NCBI RefSeq assembly: GCF_946479275.1
Contig: NZ_CAMLFE010000003.1
Coordinates: forward strand, 310,001-374,000
Reading direction: 5' to 3'
DNA from: an uncultured Bartonella sp.
GTDB lineage: Bacteria; Pseudomonadota; Alphaproteobacteria; Rhizobiales; Rhizobiaceae
DNA length: 64,000 bases
Shown here: one piece after another, positions 10,150 to 21,107 of the stretch
Layout of the letters: the number at the start of each line of letters is the position of its first letter
Numbering within the stretch: the stretch's first letter is position 1
The notes under the pieces: generated by a model
Database searches by the model: none
What the model was told of the DNA's origin: nothing
The model's input: the letters and a program-made list of their open reading frames with translations, nothing else
Position numbers and translations under genes: made by a program

Positions 10150-11364
10150 ATGACTACCTCAACAGCCACTAAGGCTGAACCTGGTGTGCAAAGCGGAACG
10201 ACTTTATATAAGCGCATAAGCGTGGCAATGTTTTTTGCCGGCTTCGCAACTTTTTCTCTTCTTTATTGCGTTCAGCCACTACTACCATCTTTCGCAAACC
10301 ACTATCATATAACGCCAGCGAACAGTTCGTTGGCGCTTTCTATATCAACCGGCTTCCTGGCCTTTTCCATTCTTCTTTCAAGTGCCTTTTCCGAAGCGCT
10401 CGGCCGCCGCGGTTTGATGACCGCGTCGATGATAGGTGCTTCTGTTCTAAACATTGTCGCGGCCTTTGCATCGAGCTGGCATTGGCTTCTTGTCGCACGT
10501 GCCTTGGAAGGCATTCTCTTAGGGGGCGTGCCGGCCGTTGCCATGGCATACCTTGCCGAAGAAATAGCACCTCGAGGATTCGGAAAAATCATGGGGCTCT
10601 ATGTCGGAGGTACGGCATTCGGCGGCATGATGGGCCGGGTTGGTATGGGCAGCCTCATCGAGTGGTTCAATTGGCAATGGGCTTTGGCAATTATCGGTAT
10701 TATTGATCTGATTGCAGCCATTGCGTTTTATTTTCTGTTGCCACCGTCCAAGAACTTTGTTGCCGTACACGGCATCAATATTCATCACCACATAAGAGCG
10801 TGGATAGGCCATATCGGCTCGATACGGTTACTTTACATTTATCTATTCATCGCTCTGGTATTCGGTGATTTTGTTGCAATTTTGAACTATACAGGCTTTC
10901 GGATGAGCGGAGCACCGTTCTTCCTTAGCCCGACCGAAATCGGATTTATATTTTTAAGTTATGTTTCAGGTATCATCGTTTCGCCGATTGCCGGAAACCT
11001 GACCAACAAATATCATCGCAGCTCGCTATTGTTTATTTCCGTTGCGATTCTGGCTTTAGGGCTGATTTTGACGCTTACCAACAGTCTGTTCTGGTTTATT
11101 GTCGGTATCGTGTGCGTAACAATCGGTTTTTTCTCGGCTCATGCGGTGGCAAGCAGTTGGGTTGGCCGCATTGCCGTTGGAGCAAAAGGGCATGCGACAG
11201 CACTTTACCTTCTGTTCTACTACATGGGATCGAGCTTCATCGGTGCATTTGGCGGCTGGTTCTGGTTCCATGGCGGCTGGGACATGGTCATTGCTTTTAC
11301 CGGCACGCTCGTCATCATTGCATTTATATTCTGCTACTTGTTACGGCGCCGTGAATTGGCCTAA
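10150..11364 (+). CDS. MFS transporter, YnfM-like
   Basis: This 404-residue inner-membrane protein has about 12 hydrophobic segments and the DHA1-type major facilitator signature: LLYCVQPLLPSFA in segment 1, ALGRRGLM in the loop between segments 2 and 3 and ARALEGILLGG in segment 4. It most resembles the YnfM-type exporters; the substrate cannot be told from sequence. The ATG is preceded by CGGAG and further up by a purine run (10121-10130). It runs divergently from nrdHIEF and converges on prmC. Confidence 0.85.
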   Translation: MTTSTATKAEPGVQSGTTLYKRISVAMFFAGFATFSLLYCVQPLLPSFANHYHITPANSSLALSISTGFLAFSILLSSAFSEALGRRGLMTASMIGASVLNIVAAFASSWHWLLVARALEGILLGGVPAVAMAYLAEEIAPRGFGKIMGLYVGGTAFGGMMGRVGMGSLIEWFNWQWALAIIGIIDLIAAIAFYFLLPPSKNFVAVHGINIHHHIRAWIGHIGSIRLLYIYLFIALVFGDFVAILNYTGFRMSGAPFFLSPTEIGFIFLSYVSGIIVSPIAGNLTNKYHRSSLLFISVAILALGLILTLTNSLFWFIVGIVCVTIGFFSAHAVASSWVGRIAVGAKGHATALYLLFYYMGSSFIGAFGGWFWFHGGWDMVIAFTGTLVIIAFIFCYLLRRRELA

Positions 11365-11419
11365 TTTTTCATTGCTATAGAGCAAATGAAATAAATGCTA
11401 AGAGCGTGAAGTTTTACGT

Positions 11420-12271
11420 TCAGGAAAACAACAAGGCGCGCAAAACACCATTCAGGTCTTTGCGCGTCTTTTTTAATTCAAAACCATTCTCTGAAAAAAG
11501 AGCAATCACATCTTCTTCCAGACCTTTGCCAATTTCAACCGCAACCATTCCATGCGGTTTCAAAAACGGTCGGCTTCCTTCTGCGAGCTTCCGATAAAAA
11601 TCAAGGCCATCTTGACCTCCCGCCAAGGCTCGTAACGGATCATATTCTTTCACCTCGGTTGCAAGGGTGGAAATTTCGCTTTCCGGAATATATGGCGGGT
11701 TCGATATAATCATATCGAACTTTCCTGAAAAACCAGAAAACCAGTCGCTTTTTAATGAGCTGAAACGATCTGCTACTCTTGCGTTTTCCGCGTTCAATGA
11801 TGCTGTTTTTAAGGCATCGTCGCTGATATCGACAGCTGTTGCCTTCAATTCATGAACATTTACCAGAAGAGCAATTGCGATGGCCCCAGTTCCGGTTCCC
11901 ATATCGACAATTTCCGCTTCCCCGTATCGATCAGACATAAAGCGGACTTCCGGTAACACCAGGTCGACAAGCGCTTCTGTATCGTCTCTTGGTTCAAGAG
12001 TATCAGCAGACAGATGAAATTCTATTCCGTAAAATTCCCGTTTTCCGATAATCCGATAGACCGGCTTACCATTCAGACGTTCAACAATTGCCTTATCAAG
12101 CCGTTGCAAGGCGTCATTGCCCACTTGAAAATCGGGATTAAGAATTTCATCCTTTCGCGTTGTCGATGTGAAAAACTCGACCAGTAGGCGAGCATCAAGA
12201 TCGGCATTGTCCAATTTTCTGTCGCGAAACAGTTTTCGTGTTTTTTTCAAAACGTCAGAAAGACTCGCCAT
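11420..12271 (-). CDS. prmC: Peptide chain release factor N5-glutamine methyltransferase PrmC
   Basis: PrmC (HemK) methylates the glutamine of the GGQ motif in release factors, raising termination efficiency. The 283-residue protein has an N-terminal helical domain and a SAM-binding methyltransferase fold with VDMGTGTGAIAIAL (motif I) and the substrate motif NPPYIPESE. It starts two bases after the prfA stop, so enzyme and substrate are co-expressed. Confidence 0.95.
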   Translation of the reverse strand: MASLSDVLKKTRKLFRDRKLDNADLDARLLVEFFTSTTRKDEILNPDFQVGNDALQRLDKAIVERLNGKPVYRIIGKREFYGIEFHLSADTLEPRDDTEALVDLVLPEVRFMSDRYGEAEIVDMGTGTGAIAIALLVNVHELKATAVDISDDALKTASLNAENARVADRFSSLKSDWFSGFSGKFDMIISNPPYIPESEISTLATEVKEYDPLRALAGGQDGLDFYRKLAEGSRPFLKPHGMVAVEIGKGLEEDVIALFSENGFELKKTRKDLNGVLRALLFS

Positions 12272-12273
12272 AA

Positions 12274-13353
12274 TCAGCCGTTATTGCCGAGTTCTGCAAG
12301 CAAACTCGCCTGATGATCGGCAATTAATGCGTCAATCAACTCGTCAAGTTCACCTTCCATAACTCTGTCAAGCTTATAGAGCGTAAGATTTATCCGGTGA
12401 TCTGTCACACGACCTTGCGGAAAATTATAGGTTCTTATGCGCTCGGAACGGTCTCCCGAGCCAACCTGACTTTTGCGTGAAGCAGAGCGTTCACTGTCGG
12501 CCTTCTGTCGCTCCAGATCATAAAGTCGTGCCCGTAAAATTTGCATCGCGCGTGCACGGTTCTGGTGTTGGGATTTTTCGGCCTGCACAACCATAATACC
12601 GGTTGGCAGGTGAGTGATACGCACAGCGGAATCTGTTGTGTTGACATGCTGGCCACCAGCGCCTGATGCCCGCATTGTATCAATCCTTATATCTTCCGGT
12701 TTGATTTCGACATCAATTTCCTCCGCTTCAGGTAAAACCGCAACGGTTGCCGCCGACGTATGGATGCGCCCTCCCGCTTCTGTTTCCGGAACACGTTGGA
12801 CACGGTGCACACCGGACTCGAATTTCAACCTCGAAAACACGCCCTTTCCTGTGACAGAAGCGATAATTTCCTTATAGCCTCCCACATCACCTTCACTTGC
12901 CGAAACTACTTCCACTTTCCAACCATGCAAACTCGCATAACGTTCATACATGCGAAAAAGATCACCTGCAAAAAGAGCAGCCTCCGACCCGCCCGTGCCG
13001 GCTCTTATTTCCAGAATTGCACTTTTTTCGTCGGCCGCATCTTTCGGCAACAGCTCGATTTGAACATCATGTTCCAGTTTTGCAATTTTGTCTTTCATGC
13101 CGGGAAGTTCTTCTTCGGCAAGACCACGCATTTCCGGATCAATTGAATGGTCTTTCAGCATGGCTTCAAGATCACTTGCTTCATGGTGGGCTTTATTGAG
13201 TTCGCGTATCAGACCGACAACAGGTTGCAACTCGGAATATTCCGACGCGAGCTTCACATAGGTCTCGGCATCCGGATTATTAGCCATTTCACTTTCGATC
13301 ATCTCGAAATGCTTTTCGAGTTGATTCATACGCTCTTGCGGTAATGCAACCAT
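12274..13353 (-). CDS. prfA: Peptide chain release factor 1
   Basis: RF1 reads UAA and UAG stop codons and triggers peptide release. [15 protein letters not shown] holds the catalytic GGQ, and the domain order and length (359 residues) are normal. The frame extends to a TTG at 13362, but the ATG at 13353 ([11 protein letters not shown]) matches the usual rhizobial start and is preferred. In many Rhizobiales prfA follows ptsP; here lysC-ptsP lie about 14 kb away without it. Confidence 0.96.
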   Translation of the reverse strand: MVALPQERMNQLEKHFEMIESEMANNPDAETYVKLASEYSELQPVVGLIRELNKAHHEASDLEAMLKDHSIDPEMRGLAEEELPGMKDKIAKLEHDVQIELLPKDAADEKSAILEIRAGTGGSEAALFAGDLFRMYERYASLHGWKVEVVSASEGDVGGYKEIIASVTGKGVFSRLKFESGVHRVQRVPETEAGGRIHTSAATVAVLPEAEEIDVEIKPEDIRIDTMRASGAGGQHVNTTDSAVRITHLPTGIMVVQAEKSQHQNRARAMQILRARLYDLERQKADSERSASRKSQVGSGDRSERIRTYNFPQGRVTDHRINLTLYKLDRVMEGELDELIDALIADHQASLLAELGNNG

Positions 13354-13551
13354 ATTTTTCAAAGGCCTATATATTTATATGGATCAATCGTTCCGATCAC
13401 TGACTAAGACCGGTCAACCCTTTGATAATGCACTACAAGCTGCTTGCCAATGCCAAAACTACATTTGCTCGACCGGAATTTTAAAAGCAAATGCCTTTTT
13501 GACATTTTTCATTTAAAGATGAACAAGTATTTTAACGAGAAAACCCCTCAT

Positions 13552-13989
13552 CTAGCGCTTGCGTTTTTTACCATAAAGTTCAAAGCGATGATGAATAATG
13601 TCATAGCCTAATGAATGGGCAATTTCTTCTTGCAATTTTTCAATCAGATCGGAGCGGAATTCGATTACCTCGCCGGTGTCGATATCAATAAGATGGTCGT
13701 GATGTTCGCGATCCTTCTGTTCAAAACGGGATGGCCCGCCTTCAAACTCGTGCCGTTCGATTGCTCCGACTTCTTCCAAAGCCTTCATCGTACGATAGAC
13801 TGTCGACAATGAAATTGTCGGATCTTTTTCACTCGCACGTTTGAAGAGCTCGAACGCGTTCGGATGATCCAGATTATTATTTAGAAGACCAAGAATAATA
13901 CGCCGTTGCCTCGTAATTCTGAGGCCGCTTTTGCGTAATTCTTTTTCATAATCGGGTTTATCTTCCATGATAACTACTGAACCGTTCAT
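13552..13989 (-). CDS. fur: Fur-family metal-responsive regulator (Fur/Mur)
   Basis: The 145-residue protein has the Fur winged helix ([12 protein letters not shown]..., with [16 protein letters not shown] as recognition region) and a dimerisation domain with the metal-site segment [18 protein letters not shown]. The last shows it is Fur/Mur type and not Irr or Zur. In Rhizobiales such proteins often act as manganese regulators (Mur), so the metal is uncertain. Start ATG 13989 lacks a clear ribosome site; ATG 13968 is an alternative. A short inverted repeat AACTT-N6-AAGTT lies upstream (14033-14048). Confidence 0.85.
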   Translation of the reverse strand: MNGSVVIMEDKPDYEKELRKSGLRITRQRRIILGLLNNNLDHPNAFELFKRASEKDPTISLSTVYRTMKALEEVGAIERHEFEGGPSRFEQKDREHHDHLIDIDTGEVIEFRSDLIEKLQEEIAHSLGYDIIHHRFELYGKKRKR

Positions 13990-14312
13990 CTAATTGCGTA
14001 AAAGAAAAAAGAGTTTTTCATTCAGATTTTATAACTTGCTTATAAGTTTATTAAAACCCAGAATGTAACTCACAAAAAACCGGACAAGTTAAGCTTGCAC
14101 GAAGTTTTAAATAAGACTCTTTTTCACCAATCCGGCTTTCAAATATTTATTCATATTTCCCAACCATTACAAAAATTTACCACAAGCACATATAGACGCA
14201 ATTTTTGCGTCAATTCAAATTTTCAGAATGCTGAGTGAACAAATTCCGATTTTTGAGACCGGAATTTTAATCTTGTATCGTACAAATTAGAAAAGCGATG
14301 TCGTTTTTTCGT
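13990..14312. other. Intergenic region fur to secA
   Basis: About 320 bases upstream of fur and downstream of secA (both minus strand). It contains AACTT-GCTTAT-AAGTT (14033-14048), a possible operator for fur autoregulation. No gene and no clear secA terminator were seen. Confidence 0.4.
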
Positions 14313-17027
14313 TTAAACAAAAGATCCGTGGCAGTGTTTATATTTTTTACCTGACCCACATGGACAAAGTTCGTTACGCCCGACTTTTCCCCATGTTGTC
14401 GGATCTTTCGGATCACGTTTGGATGGTGCAACGACAGTGTCGTCCTGCGCGCTAACCGAAACCATACCTTCAGAATCGTCCTGACTATTAAACTCGGGAT
14501 GATCGGCATGCATTTCCGGAAGCGGAGCCGGTTCGCTCGGCTGTTCAACAATTTCAAACCGCATAAGTTTGGAAACCACGTCACGCCGCAAATTGGAAAG
14601 CATTGCCTGAAACAGCTCGAAAGATTCAGTTTTATATTCGTTGAGCGGATCACGCTGACCATAACCGCGGAATCCTACGACAGAACGCAAATGGTCAAGA
14701 TTGACCAGATGTTCACGCCATAAAGTATCAATACTTTCAAGCAACATAGCTTTGCGGAAATAGGCCATGACTTCCGGCCCAAACCGTTCCGCACGCTCTT
14801 TTGCCCGTTCGTCCATCGCTTTCTTGACGCGTTCCAATATCTGTTCTTCGGCAATGCCTTCTTCTTTTGCCCAATCTTCAACCGGTAAATCGAGATTGAA
14901 CAATTCGCGCAATTGGTCACGCAGTCCGATAGCATCCCATTGTTCGGAATAGGTCCCGTGCGGCACGTATTTTTCAACAAGATCTTCTATGACTTCATCA
15001 CGCATTTCGGCGATCATATCTGTCAGATCTTCCGAATCCATAACCTCCATACGTTGCTCAAAAATAACCTTTCGCTGGTCATTCATGACATCGTCATATT
15101 TCAGAAGATTTTTACGGATTTCATAATTTCGTGCTTCAACCTTTTTCTGCGCTTTTTCGAGTGCTTTGTTGATCCACGGGTGGGTGATGGCCTCGCCTTC
15201 TTTCAAGCCGAGTTTCTGCAACATTCCATCCATGCGGTTGGAACCGAAAATGCGCATCAGATCATCTTGTAATGACAGATAGAATTTCGACCGTCCAGGA
15301 TCGCCCTGACGACCGGAACGACCGCGCAACTGGTTATCAATACGCCGGCTTTCATGGCGTTCTGTCGCCAGAACATAAAGGCCGCCGGCAGCCAGTGCCT
15401 TTTCCTTCAATTTTGCAACATCTTCTTTAATTGCCGCAATTTTTGCTTCGCGTTCGGGACCTTCGGGAACATCTTTCAATTCCTGTTCGACACGCATATC
15501 GACATTGCCACCAAGCTGGATATCGGTACCGCGGCCGGCCATATTGGTTGCAATTGTAATGGCACCGGGCACTCCCGCCTGCGCCACGATATAAGCTTCC
15601 TGCTCGTGATAACGGGCATTCAATACGTTGAAACCGGTAATACCGTCTTTGCGCAGGCGATCTGCCAGATGTTCGGATTTTTCGATCGACGTAGTGCCGA
15701 CCAGAATAGGCTGCCCGCGTTCGTGGGAGGCACGGATATCGCGAACAATCGCTTGATACTTTTCTTCTACAGTCCGATAGACCTCGTCATTCTCGTCGAT
15801 ACGCTTGACCGGCAGATTGGTAGGAATTTCGATGACCTCAAGGCCATAAATGTTGCCGAATTCTTCTGCTTCTGTTGCCGCAGTACCGGTCATACCGGCC
15901 AATTTGTCATACATGCGGAAATAGTTCTGGAATGTAATGGAAGCAAGTGTCTGGTTTTCCGGCTGGATAGCGACATGTTCCTTGGCTTCCAGAGCTTGAT
16001 GGAGACCTTCCGAATAACGACGTCCCGGCATCATACGGCCGGTAAATTCGTCAATAATCATAACTTCGCCGTTACGCACAATGTAGTCTTTATCGCGCGT
16101 AAACAATTTATGGGCTTTCAATGCATTGTTGATGTGATGCACAATCTTGACATTTTCGATGTCATAAAGGCCGTGGCCTTTTAACAGCCCTGCCTCGGCA
16201 AGCATTTTTTCAACTTTTTCAGTGCCGATTTCTGTGAAAGTCGCAGTTTTCTGCTTTTCATCAATTTCATAATCTTCCGGTTTGAGCGGCGGAATAAAAG
16301 TATCAATCTGTTTATAAAAATCAGTACGATCTTCAAGCGGGCCGGAAATGATAAGCGGCGTTCTTGCTTCATCAATAAGGATAGAATCAACTTCATCGAC
16401 AATCGCGTAATGATGGCCACGCTGAACCATCTGGCTACGATCAAACGTCATATTGTCACGCAAATAGTCGAAACCGAGTTCATTGTTGGTGCCATAAGTA
16501 ATGTCGCAGGCATAAGCGACCCGACGCTGGTCGTTATCGAGATCATGAACGATGACGCCGGTTGTAAGGCCAAGAAAACCATAGAGCTTACCCATTGTCT
16601 CGGCATCGCGTTTTGCCAGATAGTCATTAACTGTAACGACATGTACCCCTTTACCTTCCAAAGCATTGAGATAGACAGGCAATGTCGCCATCAATGTTTT
16701 ACCTTCACCGGTACGCATTTCCGCAATGCCGCGATTGTTCAAAACAATACCGCCAATAAGCTGGACATCGAACGGTCGCAAACCGAAAACGCGTTTGGAA
16801 GCTTCTCTTGCCGTTGCAAAAGCCTCCGGCAAAAGAGAATCAAGCGTTTCTCCCTTTTGCAATCTTGCGCGGTATTCATCGGTTTTTTGCCGCAATTCAC
16901 TGTCGCTCAATTTTGTGAATTGTTCCTCGAGTGCATTGATCTCTGCAACTTTAGGGCGAAGAGATTTTACCCGACGTTCAAAAGCCGAACCGAATAATTT
17001 GCGCGCAAGGCCGCCTAAACTGACCAT
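14313..17027 (-). CDS. secA: Preprotein translocase ATPase SecA
   Basis: SecA drives unfolded preproteins through SecYEG using ATP. The 904-residue protein is full length: Walker [15 protein letters not shown] near residue 105, the DEAD-type [44 protein letters not shown], and the C-terminal zinc-binding SecB/lipid-contact motif [14 protein letters not shown]. The ATG has AAGGA just upstream. It runs divergently from the periplasmic parvulin, a common pairing in Rhizobiales. Confidence 0.98.
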   Translation of the reverse strand: MVSLGGLARKLFGSAFERRVKSLRPKVAEINALEEQFTKLSDSELRQKTDEYRARLQKGETLDSLLPEAFATAREASKRVFGLRPFDVQLIGGIVLNNRGIAEMRTGEGKTLMATLPVYLNALEGKGVHVVTVNDYLAKRDAETMGKLYGFLGLTTGVIVHDLDNDQRRVAYACDITYGTNNELGFDYLRDNMTFDRSQMVQRGHHYAIVDEVDSILIDEARTPLIISGPLEDRTDFYKQIDTFIPPLKPEDYEIDEKQKTATFTEIGTEKVEKMLAEAGLLKGHGLYDIENVKIVHHINNALKAHKLFTRDKDYIVRNGEVMIIDEFTGRMMPGRRYSEGLHQALEAKEHVAIQPENQTLASITFQNYFRMYDKLAGMTGTAATEAEEFGNIYGLEVIEIPTNLPVKRIDENDEVYRTVEEKYQAIVRDIRASHERGQPILVGTTSIEKSEHLADRLRKDGITGFNVLNARYHEQEAYIVAQAGVPGAITIATNMAGRGTDIQLGGNVDMRVEQELKDVPEGPEREAKIAAIKEDVAKLKEKALAAGGLYVLATERHESRRIDNQLRGRSGRQGDPGRSKFYLSLQDDLMRIFGSNRMDGMLQKLGLKEGEAITHPWINKALEKAQKKVEARNYEIRKNLLKYDDVMNDQRKVIFEQRMEVMDSEDLTDMIAEMRDEVIEDLVEKYVPHGTYSEQWDAIGLRDQLRELFNLDLPVEDWAKEEGIAEEQILERVKKAMDERAKERAERFGPEVMAYFRKAMLLESIDTLWREHLVNLDHLRSVVGFRGYGQRDPLNEYKTESFELFQAMLSNLRRDVVSKLMRFEIVEQPSEPAPLPEMHADHPEFNSQDDSEGMVSVSAQDDTVVAPSKRDPKDPTTWGKVGRNELCPCGSGKKYKHCHGSFV

Positions 17028-17474
17028 TTCTGGTCCTTTCCGATGTTAGTTACTGGCGCTTGATGAACGCCGGTTGAATGACGTACACGCTTTAACCTTC
17101 AACGGTAGAGCATGCAACAGACTATGGCTGCAAGAATGCCGACAAAGTCTTAAAACGTGAAGTATACCCAATATTTACGACACAGATAGGTGTCGCGACT
17201 TTTTCTGTCAACATTGAGGCCGAAGTTTATATCCATAAGAAATATGGATAAAAAACCGCATAGTTTCCAAATTTTACACCCGTTTTGGCCCACTTTGCAC
17301 ATATTTTGGAAAGTGCGACAACACCCGAATATCACAATAGCCACAGAAAAGATGTGAATTTTGCCCAAAATTCCAAACATTTTTATCAACTTGCCAAACA
17401 ACATGATATGAATGTCCCGAATTTAACCAAATTTTCAGTCCAGAACATCTTGTCTGTTCGCAAGGAGACCGTTT
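17028..17474. other. Divergent intergenic region secA / parvulin
   Basis: 447 bases that must hold both promoters. A perfect hairpin CGACAC-AGATAG-GTGTCG (17178-17195) followed by CGACTTTTT on the plus strand looks like a small terminator although no annotated plus-strand gene precedes it; an unannotated small RNA is possible. Confidence 0.35.
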
Positions 17475-18470
17475 ATGAAATCCATCCCCCTAACCTTATT
17501 GCTGTCGTCGGCTCTGCTTCTTGGCACCAGCCTGGCATCGTCAGCACAGAATGCACCTCAACCTCAACAGAGCACGCCAGATGCAGCCGCTCCGGCCCAG
17601 CCTAAATTGCCGGACCCGTCAGGAGCACCTGCAGCACAGCCTGAAAAACCCGTTGATCCGTCACATGTGATGGCTGTTGTCGACGGTAAAAATGTTACTG
17701 CGGTCGACCTTGACGCCATGGCCAATGACATTGATCCGGGACTTGCCCGTCTACCCGATCAACAACGCCGGATTACCGTTTTAAAAATTTATGTCGACAT
17801 GAAGACATTGTCCGATGCGGCCTTGAAAGACGGACTCGACAAAACACCCGAATACGAAAAACGCATGGCTATTATGCGCGATAATGTTCTTCAGCAGCTT
17901 TATTTTAAAAATTCCATTGTTGATAAAATTACCGATGACGATGTCAAAGCGCGTTACGAAAAGGAAATTGCAGGTCTTCCCAAGGAACAGGAAGTTCGCG
18001 CCCGGCATATTCTGGTAAAGACCAAGAAAGAAGCTGAAGATATTATCAAAAGCCTCGACAAAGGCGCAAAATTCGACGAAGTTGCGAAGGAAAAATCAAG
18101 CGAAAAATCGGCAGCTACAACAGGTGGCGATGTCGGTTACTTCAGCCGTGGGCAAATGGTCAAGCCATTTGAAGATGCTGCCTTTGCTTTGAAAGTTGGC
18201 GAATATACAAAAACACCGGTTGAAAGCCCGTTCGGCTGGCACATTATCAAGGTTGAAGACCGTCGCGAAAAACAGCCGCCTGCATTGGCCGATGTTAAAG
18301 ACGGCATTCGTAACATGATTGCACGTGAACGTTACGTCAAAATGATTGGCGATTTGCGTGGAAAAATGGACGTCAAATACCCTGATGAAGACGTCGCTAA
18401 AATGATGCAAAAACCCGATAGCGATGCGGGGGATCTTCCCGGCGAACAGCCCGAGGAAGAAGATCAATAA
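17475..18470 (+). CDS. Periplasmic peptidyl-prolyl isomerase, parvulin type
   Basis: The 331-residue protein has a signal peptide (about residues 1-24, ending LASSAQ), a Pro/Ala/Gln-rich linker, a SurA/PrsA-like helical N-domain and one parvulin domain (about 170-270: VRARHILVKTKKEAE, GGDVGYFSRGQMVKPFEDAAF, SPFGWHIIKVED). It likely assists folding of exported and outer-membrane proteins. The C-terminus is acidic. Start ATG is preceded by CAAGGAGACC, a strong ribosome site. A terminator follows before argJ. Confidence 0.9.
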   Translation: MKSIPLTLLLSSALLLGTSLASSAQNAPQPQQSTPDAAAPAQPKLPDPSGAPAAQPEKPVDPSHVMAVVDGKNVTAVDLDAMANDIDPGLARLPDQQRRITVLKIYVDMKTLSDAALKDGLDKTPEYEKRMAIMRDNVLQQLYFKNSIVDKITDDDVKARYEKEIAGLPKEQEVRARHILVKTKKEAEDIIKSLDKGAKFDEVAKEKSSEKSAATTGGDVGYFSRGQMVKPFEDAAFALKVGEYTKTPVESPFGWHIIKVEDRREKQPPALADVKDGIRNMIARERYVKMIGDLRGKMDVKYPDEDVAKMMQKPDSDAGDLPGEQPEEEDQ

Positions 18471-18493
18471 GTTTCTTTTTGATTTTATCTATA

Positions 18494-18545
18494 AATGCCG
18501 GACAATTAGCTTTTCAAATGCTTTGTCCGGCATTATTGTTTTTTA
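18494..18545 (+). terminator. Terminator after the parvulin gene
   Basis: AATGCCGGACAA (18494-18505) pairs perfectly with TTGTCCGGCATT (18523-18534), then a T-rich stretch including TTTTTT. It isolates argJ from the upstream gene. Confidence 0.85.
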
Positions 18546-18570
18546 AATTTCCATTTTTCAAGAGGTTGCT

Positions 18571-19809
18571 ATGGTTGGCAAAGTTTCTCCCCTTGCACCA
18601 AAGACTTATCCCGAAATGCCGATAATAAAAGGCGTTCGTCTCGACACAGCCGAAGCACATATAAAATATAAAGGCCGTACTGACCTCCTGTTTATTGTTT
18701 TCGATAATAAAGCCAGTGTCGCCGGAGTGTTTACACGGTCAAAATGTCCGTCTGCCCCTGTCGATCATTGCAGAAAAATTCTTTCTCATGGGGTAGCGCG
18801 TGGCGTCGTTATCAATTCCGGTAACGCCAACGCATTTACCGGTAAAAAAGGGATAGCAACGACGGATGCTACGGCAAAGGCGGCAGCCGATGCTTTGGGT
18901 GCAACGCCAGAAGAAATCTATCTTGCGTCCACCGGCGTTATCGGCGAACCAATGGATGCTTCGCGCTTTACCGGTTTACTACCGGATATGGCAAAAAATG
19001 CAAAAGAAGACAAATGGTTTGATGCCGTTAAAGCCATTATGACAACCGACACGTTTCCGAAACTTGCAACGCGAACTGTCGATTTTGATGGCCACCCTGT
19101 TATTATCAACGGCATTGCCAAAGGCGCCGGAATGATTGCCCCTAATATGGGAACGATGCTTTCATTTATCGTGACAGATGCTCCGGTGCATCCAGCAATT
19201 TTACAGGAAATATTATCCGATAAAGTGCGCGAAACCTTTAATGCGATTACGGTTGATAGCGACACTTCAACATCCGATACACTCCTTTTGTTTGCTACAG
19301 GTACAGCCGAGGGGAACATCAATCCGGTTAGCCAAAAAAATGACCCGCGTTACAAAATTCTTGCCAACGCGATTTACGAAATTTTGCACGAACTTTCTTT
19401 GCAAGTTGTCACCGACGGTGAAGGCGCACACCATTTGATCGAAGTTGAAGTCGAAGGTGCAACAACCAATGAAGCTGCAAAAATTATTGCGCGGTCGATA
19501 GCCAATTCGCCATTGGTCAAAACCGCAGTAGCCGGAGAAGACGCCAATTGGGGGCGTGTGGTTATGGCCGTTGGCAAAGCCGGTGTCGAGGCTGATCGTG
19601 ACAGGTTGTCAATCTGGTTTGGCCCCCATCGTCTTGCGGTTGATGGTGAACGTGATCCCCGTTATAGTGAAGAGGAAGCCTCGAACTACATGAAGGGCTC
19701 CCATATAGTCATTAAAGCCGATATCGGCTTGGGTAATGGCTCTGCAACGATATGGTCATGTGATTTGACCAAAGAATATGTCGAGATTAATGGTGACTAC
19801 AGAAGTTGA
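18571..19809 (+). CDS. argJ: Glutamate N-acetyltransferase / N-acetylglutamate synthase ArgJ
   Basis: ArgJ transfers the acetyl group from N-acetylornithine to glutamate and, in bifunctional forms, from acetyl-CoA, at the entry to arginine synthesis. The 412-residue length is normal. The self-cleavage region reads [16 protein letters not shown]; the Thr that becomes the N-terminal nucleophile of the beta chain is kept, while the residue before it is Gly where Ala is common. [13 protein letters not shown] and [16 protein letters not shown] are family motifs. Its 3' end overlaps the downstream acetyltransferase gene. Confidence 0.96.
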   Translation: MVGKVSPLAPKTYPEMPIIKGVRLDTAEAHIKYKGRTDLLFIVFDNKASVAGVFTRSKCPSAPVDHCRKILSHGVARGVVINSGNANAFTGKKGIATTDATAKAAADALGATPEEIYLASTGVIGEPMDASRFTGLLPDMAKNAKEDKWFDAVKAIMTTDTFPKLATRTVDFDGHPVIINGIAKGAGMIAPNMGTMLSFIVTDAPVHPAILQEILSDKVRETFNAITVDSDTSTSDTLLLFATGTAEGNINPVSQKNDPRYKILANAIYEILHELSLQVVTDGEGAHHLIEVEVEGATTNEAAKIIARSIANSPLVKTAVAGEDANWGRVVMAVGKAGVEADRDRLSIWFGPHRLAVDGERDPRYSEEEASNYMKGSHIVIKADIGLGNGSATIWSCDLTKEYVEINGDYRS

Positions 19810-20590
19810 TAATGTTGATAATAGAGAACGCCGGAGCACAACTCTGGCCGAGATACGCAGGCTTGAAGCACTTTCTGCACGTGCCTGGCCGACGGAAAAA
19901 GAATTTTATGACGGCGTTTGGGCTTGTCGCTCTACGCCGGATTTTCCCTCCGCACGTGTGAATTCGGTAACCCCGCTTGATCCTGATGATGATAAAAATC
20001 TCGAAGAGCGGGTCAAGCGCCTCTGTTTTGAAAATGGCGTTTACAGGCGACCATTGCGTTTGACACCGCTTGCTCCAATCGAGCTGTTCGACGAGCTGAA
20101 GCAAAATGGCTGGGCAAATTTCAAAGATGTGGCTGTGATGGCTCTGGAGCCCCTACCCCATATTTCAGGGTCGGACGTAAAACTCACGGCCATAAAAATT
20201 GAAGATTATTGCAAACTTACCGTGCGTAATCACACACATGAAAACCGATATGCGGAAATCTATTTCAAGCTTTTAAAACGCATCAAAGGAAAACCGACAT
20301 TTTACGAGCTGCAACGGGATGATCGTGTAATCGGCAATATCATTACTGTGAACGATTTCGGACAAGTAGGCCTTATCGATTTTGCAATTGTGCCGGATTT
20401 GCGCGGACGTGGACTGGGCGGCCTTGCTCTGCAAAGCCTGATGAGTACCATTAGGAAAAAATCTGTAGACGTGCCGATTGAACGGCTCTGGTTACAGGTT
20501 GAAACTTTGAACAGTGCTGCATGGCGCCTCTATACCAATGCAGGTTTCAAAACAATCTACCATTATCAATATTGGAGACCGGGCGTTTGA
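19778..20590 (+). CDS. GNAT-family N-acetyltransferase
   Basis: The C-terminal half carries the acetyl-CoA-binding GNAT motif [18 protein letters not shown] and the closing [14 protein letters not shown]. The N-terminal half (about 130 residues) is a separate, less conserved domain. The 270-residue protein sits between argJ and mutT, an order found in many Rhizobiales; its substrate is unknown. ATG 19778 overlaps argJ by 32 bases; ATG 19790 is equally possible. The stop TGA overlaps the mutT start. Confidence 0.85.
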   Translation: MSRLMVTTEVDNVDNRERRSTTLAEIRRLEALSARAWPTEKEFYDGVWACRSTPDFPSARVNSVTPLDPDDDKNLEERVKRLCFENGVYRRPLRLTPLAPIELFDELKQNGWANFKDVAVMALEPLPHISGSDVKLTAIKIEDYCKLTVRNHTHENRYAEIYFKLLKRIKGKPTFYELQRDDRVIGNIITVNDFGQVGLIDFAIVPDLRGRGLGGLALQSLMSTIRKKSVDVPIERLWLQVETLNSAAWRLYTNAGFKTIYHYQYWRPGV

Positions 20591-21000
20591 CAATATCAAA
20601 ACCAATTCTTCTTGTCGTTGCCTGCGCTTTGATTGACGCTGACAATCGGGTACTATTAGCTGAACGGCCGAAAGGAAAGTCATTGGCGGGATTGTGGGAA
20701 TTTCCGGGGGGAAAAATCGAGCCCGGGGAAACGCCCGAAGAAGCTCTTATTCGTGAACTTCATGAAGAATTGGAAATTACCGTCAAAGAAAATTGTCTGT
20801 CGCCGATGACTTTCGCAAGTTACACTTACGAAAAATTCCATCTACTGATGCCGCTTTATATTTGTCGGCGATATGAAGGAATAGCAAAGGGAGCCGAAGG
20901 GCAAAACCTCAAATGGGTTTCGGCTTCCAATCTTGATCGCTATCCGATGCCGCCCGCCGATAAACCGCTTATACCCATTCTTAAAGACATTCTTCTTTAA
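20587..21000 (+). CDS. mutT: Nudix (deoxy)nucleoside triphosphate pyrophosphatase MutT-like
   Basis: MutT removes oxidised nucleotides such as 8-oxo-dGTP. The Nudix box [21 protein letters not shown] fits GX5EX7REUXEE, and EFPGGK precedes it. The frame is open from 20521, but TTG 20587 overlaps the preceding stop (TTGA) and gives the normal N-terminus ([17 protein letters not shown]), giving 137 residues. It is translationally coupled to the GNAT gene. Confidence 0.88.
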   Translation: MTISKPILLVVACALIDADNRVLLAERPKGKSLAGLWEFPGGKIEPGETPEEALIRELHEELEITVKENCLSPMTFASYTYEKFHLLMPLYICRRYEGIAKGAEGQNLKWVSASNLDRYPMPPADKPLIPILKDILL

Positions 21001-21047
21001 CTATTTTTTTACGTTGTTTGACAAAAATATTGCGCTCAAGTTCCTCG

Positions 21048-21062
21048 TTAAATCGTTATTAA
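21048..21062 (+). promoter_or_regulatory. CtrA-type binding site TTAA-N7-TTAA
   Basis: TTAA-ATCGTTA-TTAA followed by C is an exact match to the full CtrA consensus of Alphaproteobacteria. It lies about 45 bases upstream of the start of the small membrane protein at 21108, a usual place for control by the cell-cycle regulator CtrA. Match seen; regulation inferred. Confidence 0.5.
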
Positions 21063-21107
21063 CAGGTAACTTTTAGTCTGGCAGACGGTTACTCTGGAGT
21101 AATTATA

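Noticed and set aside
15354..16184. 276-codon plus-strand frame inside secA
   Set aside because: Antisense shadow of a well-conserved secA coding region.
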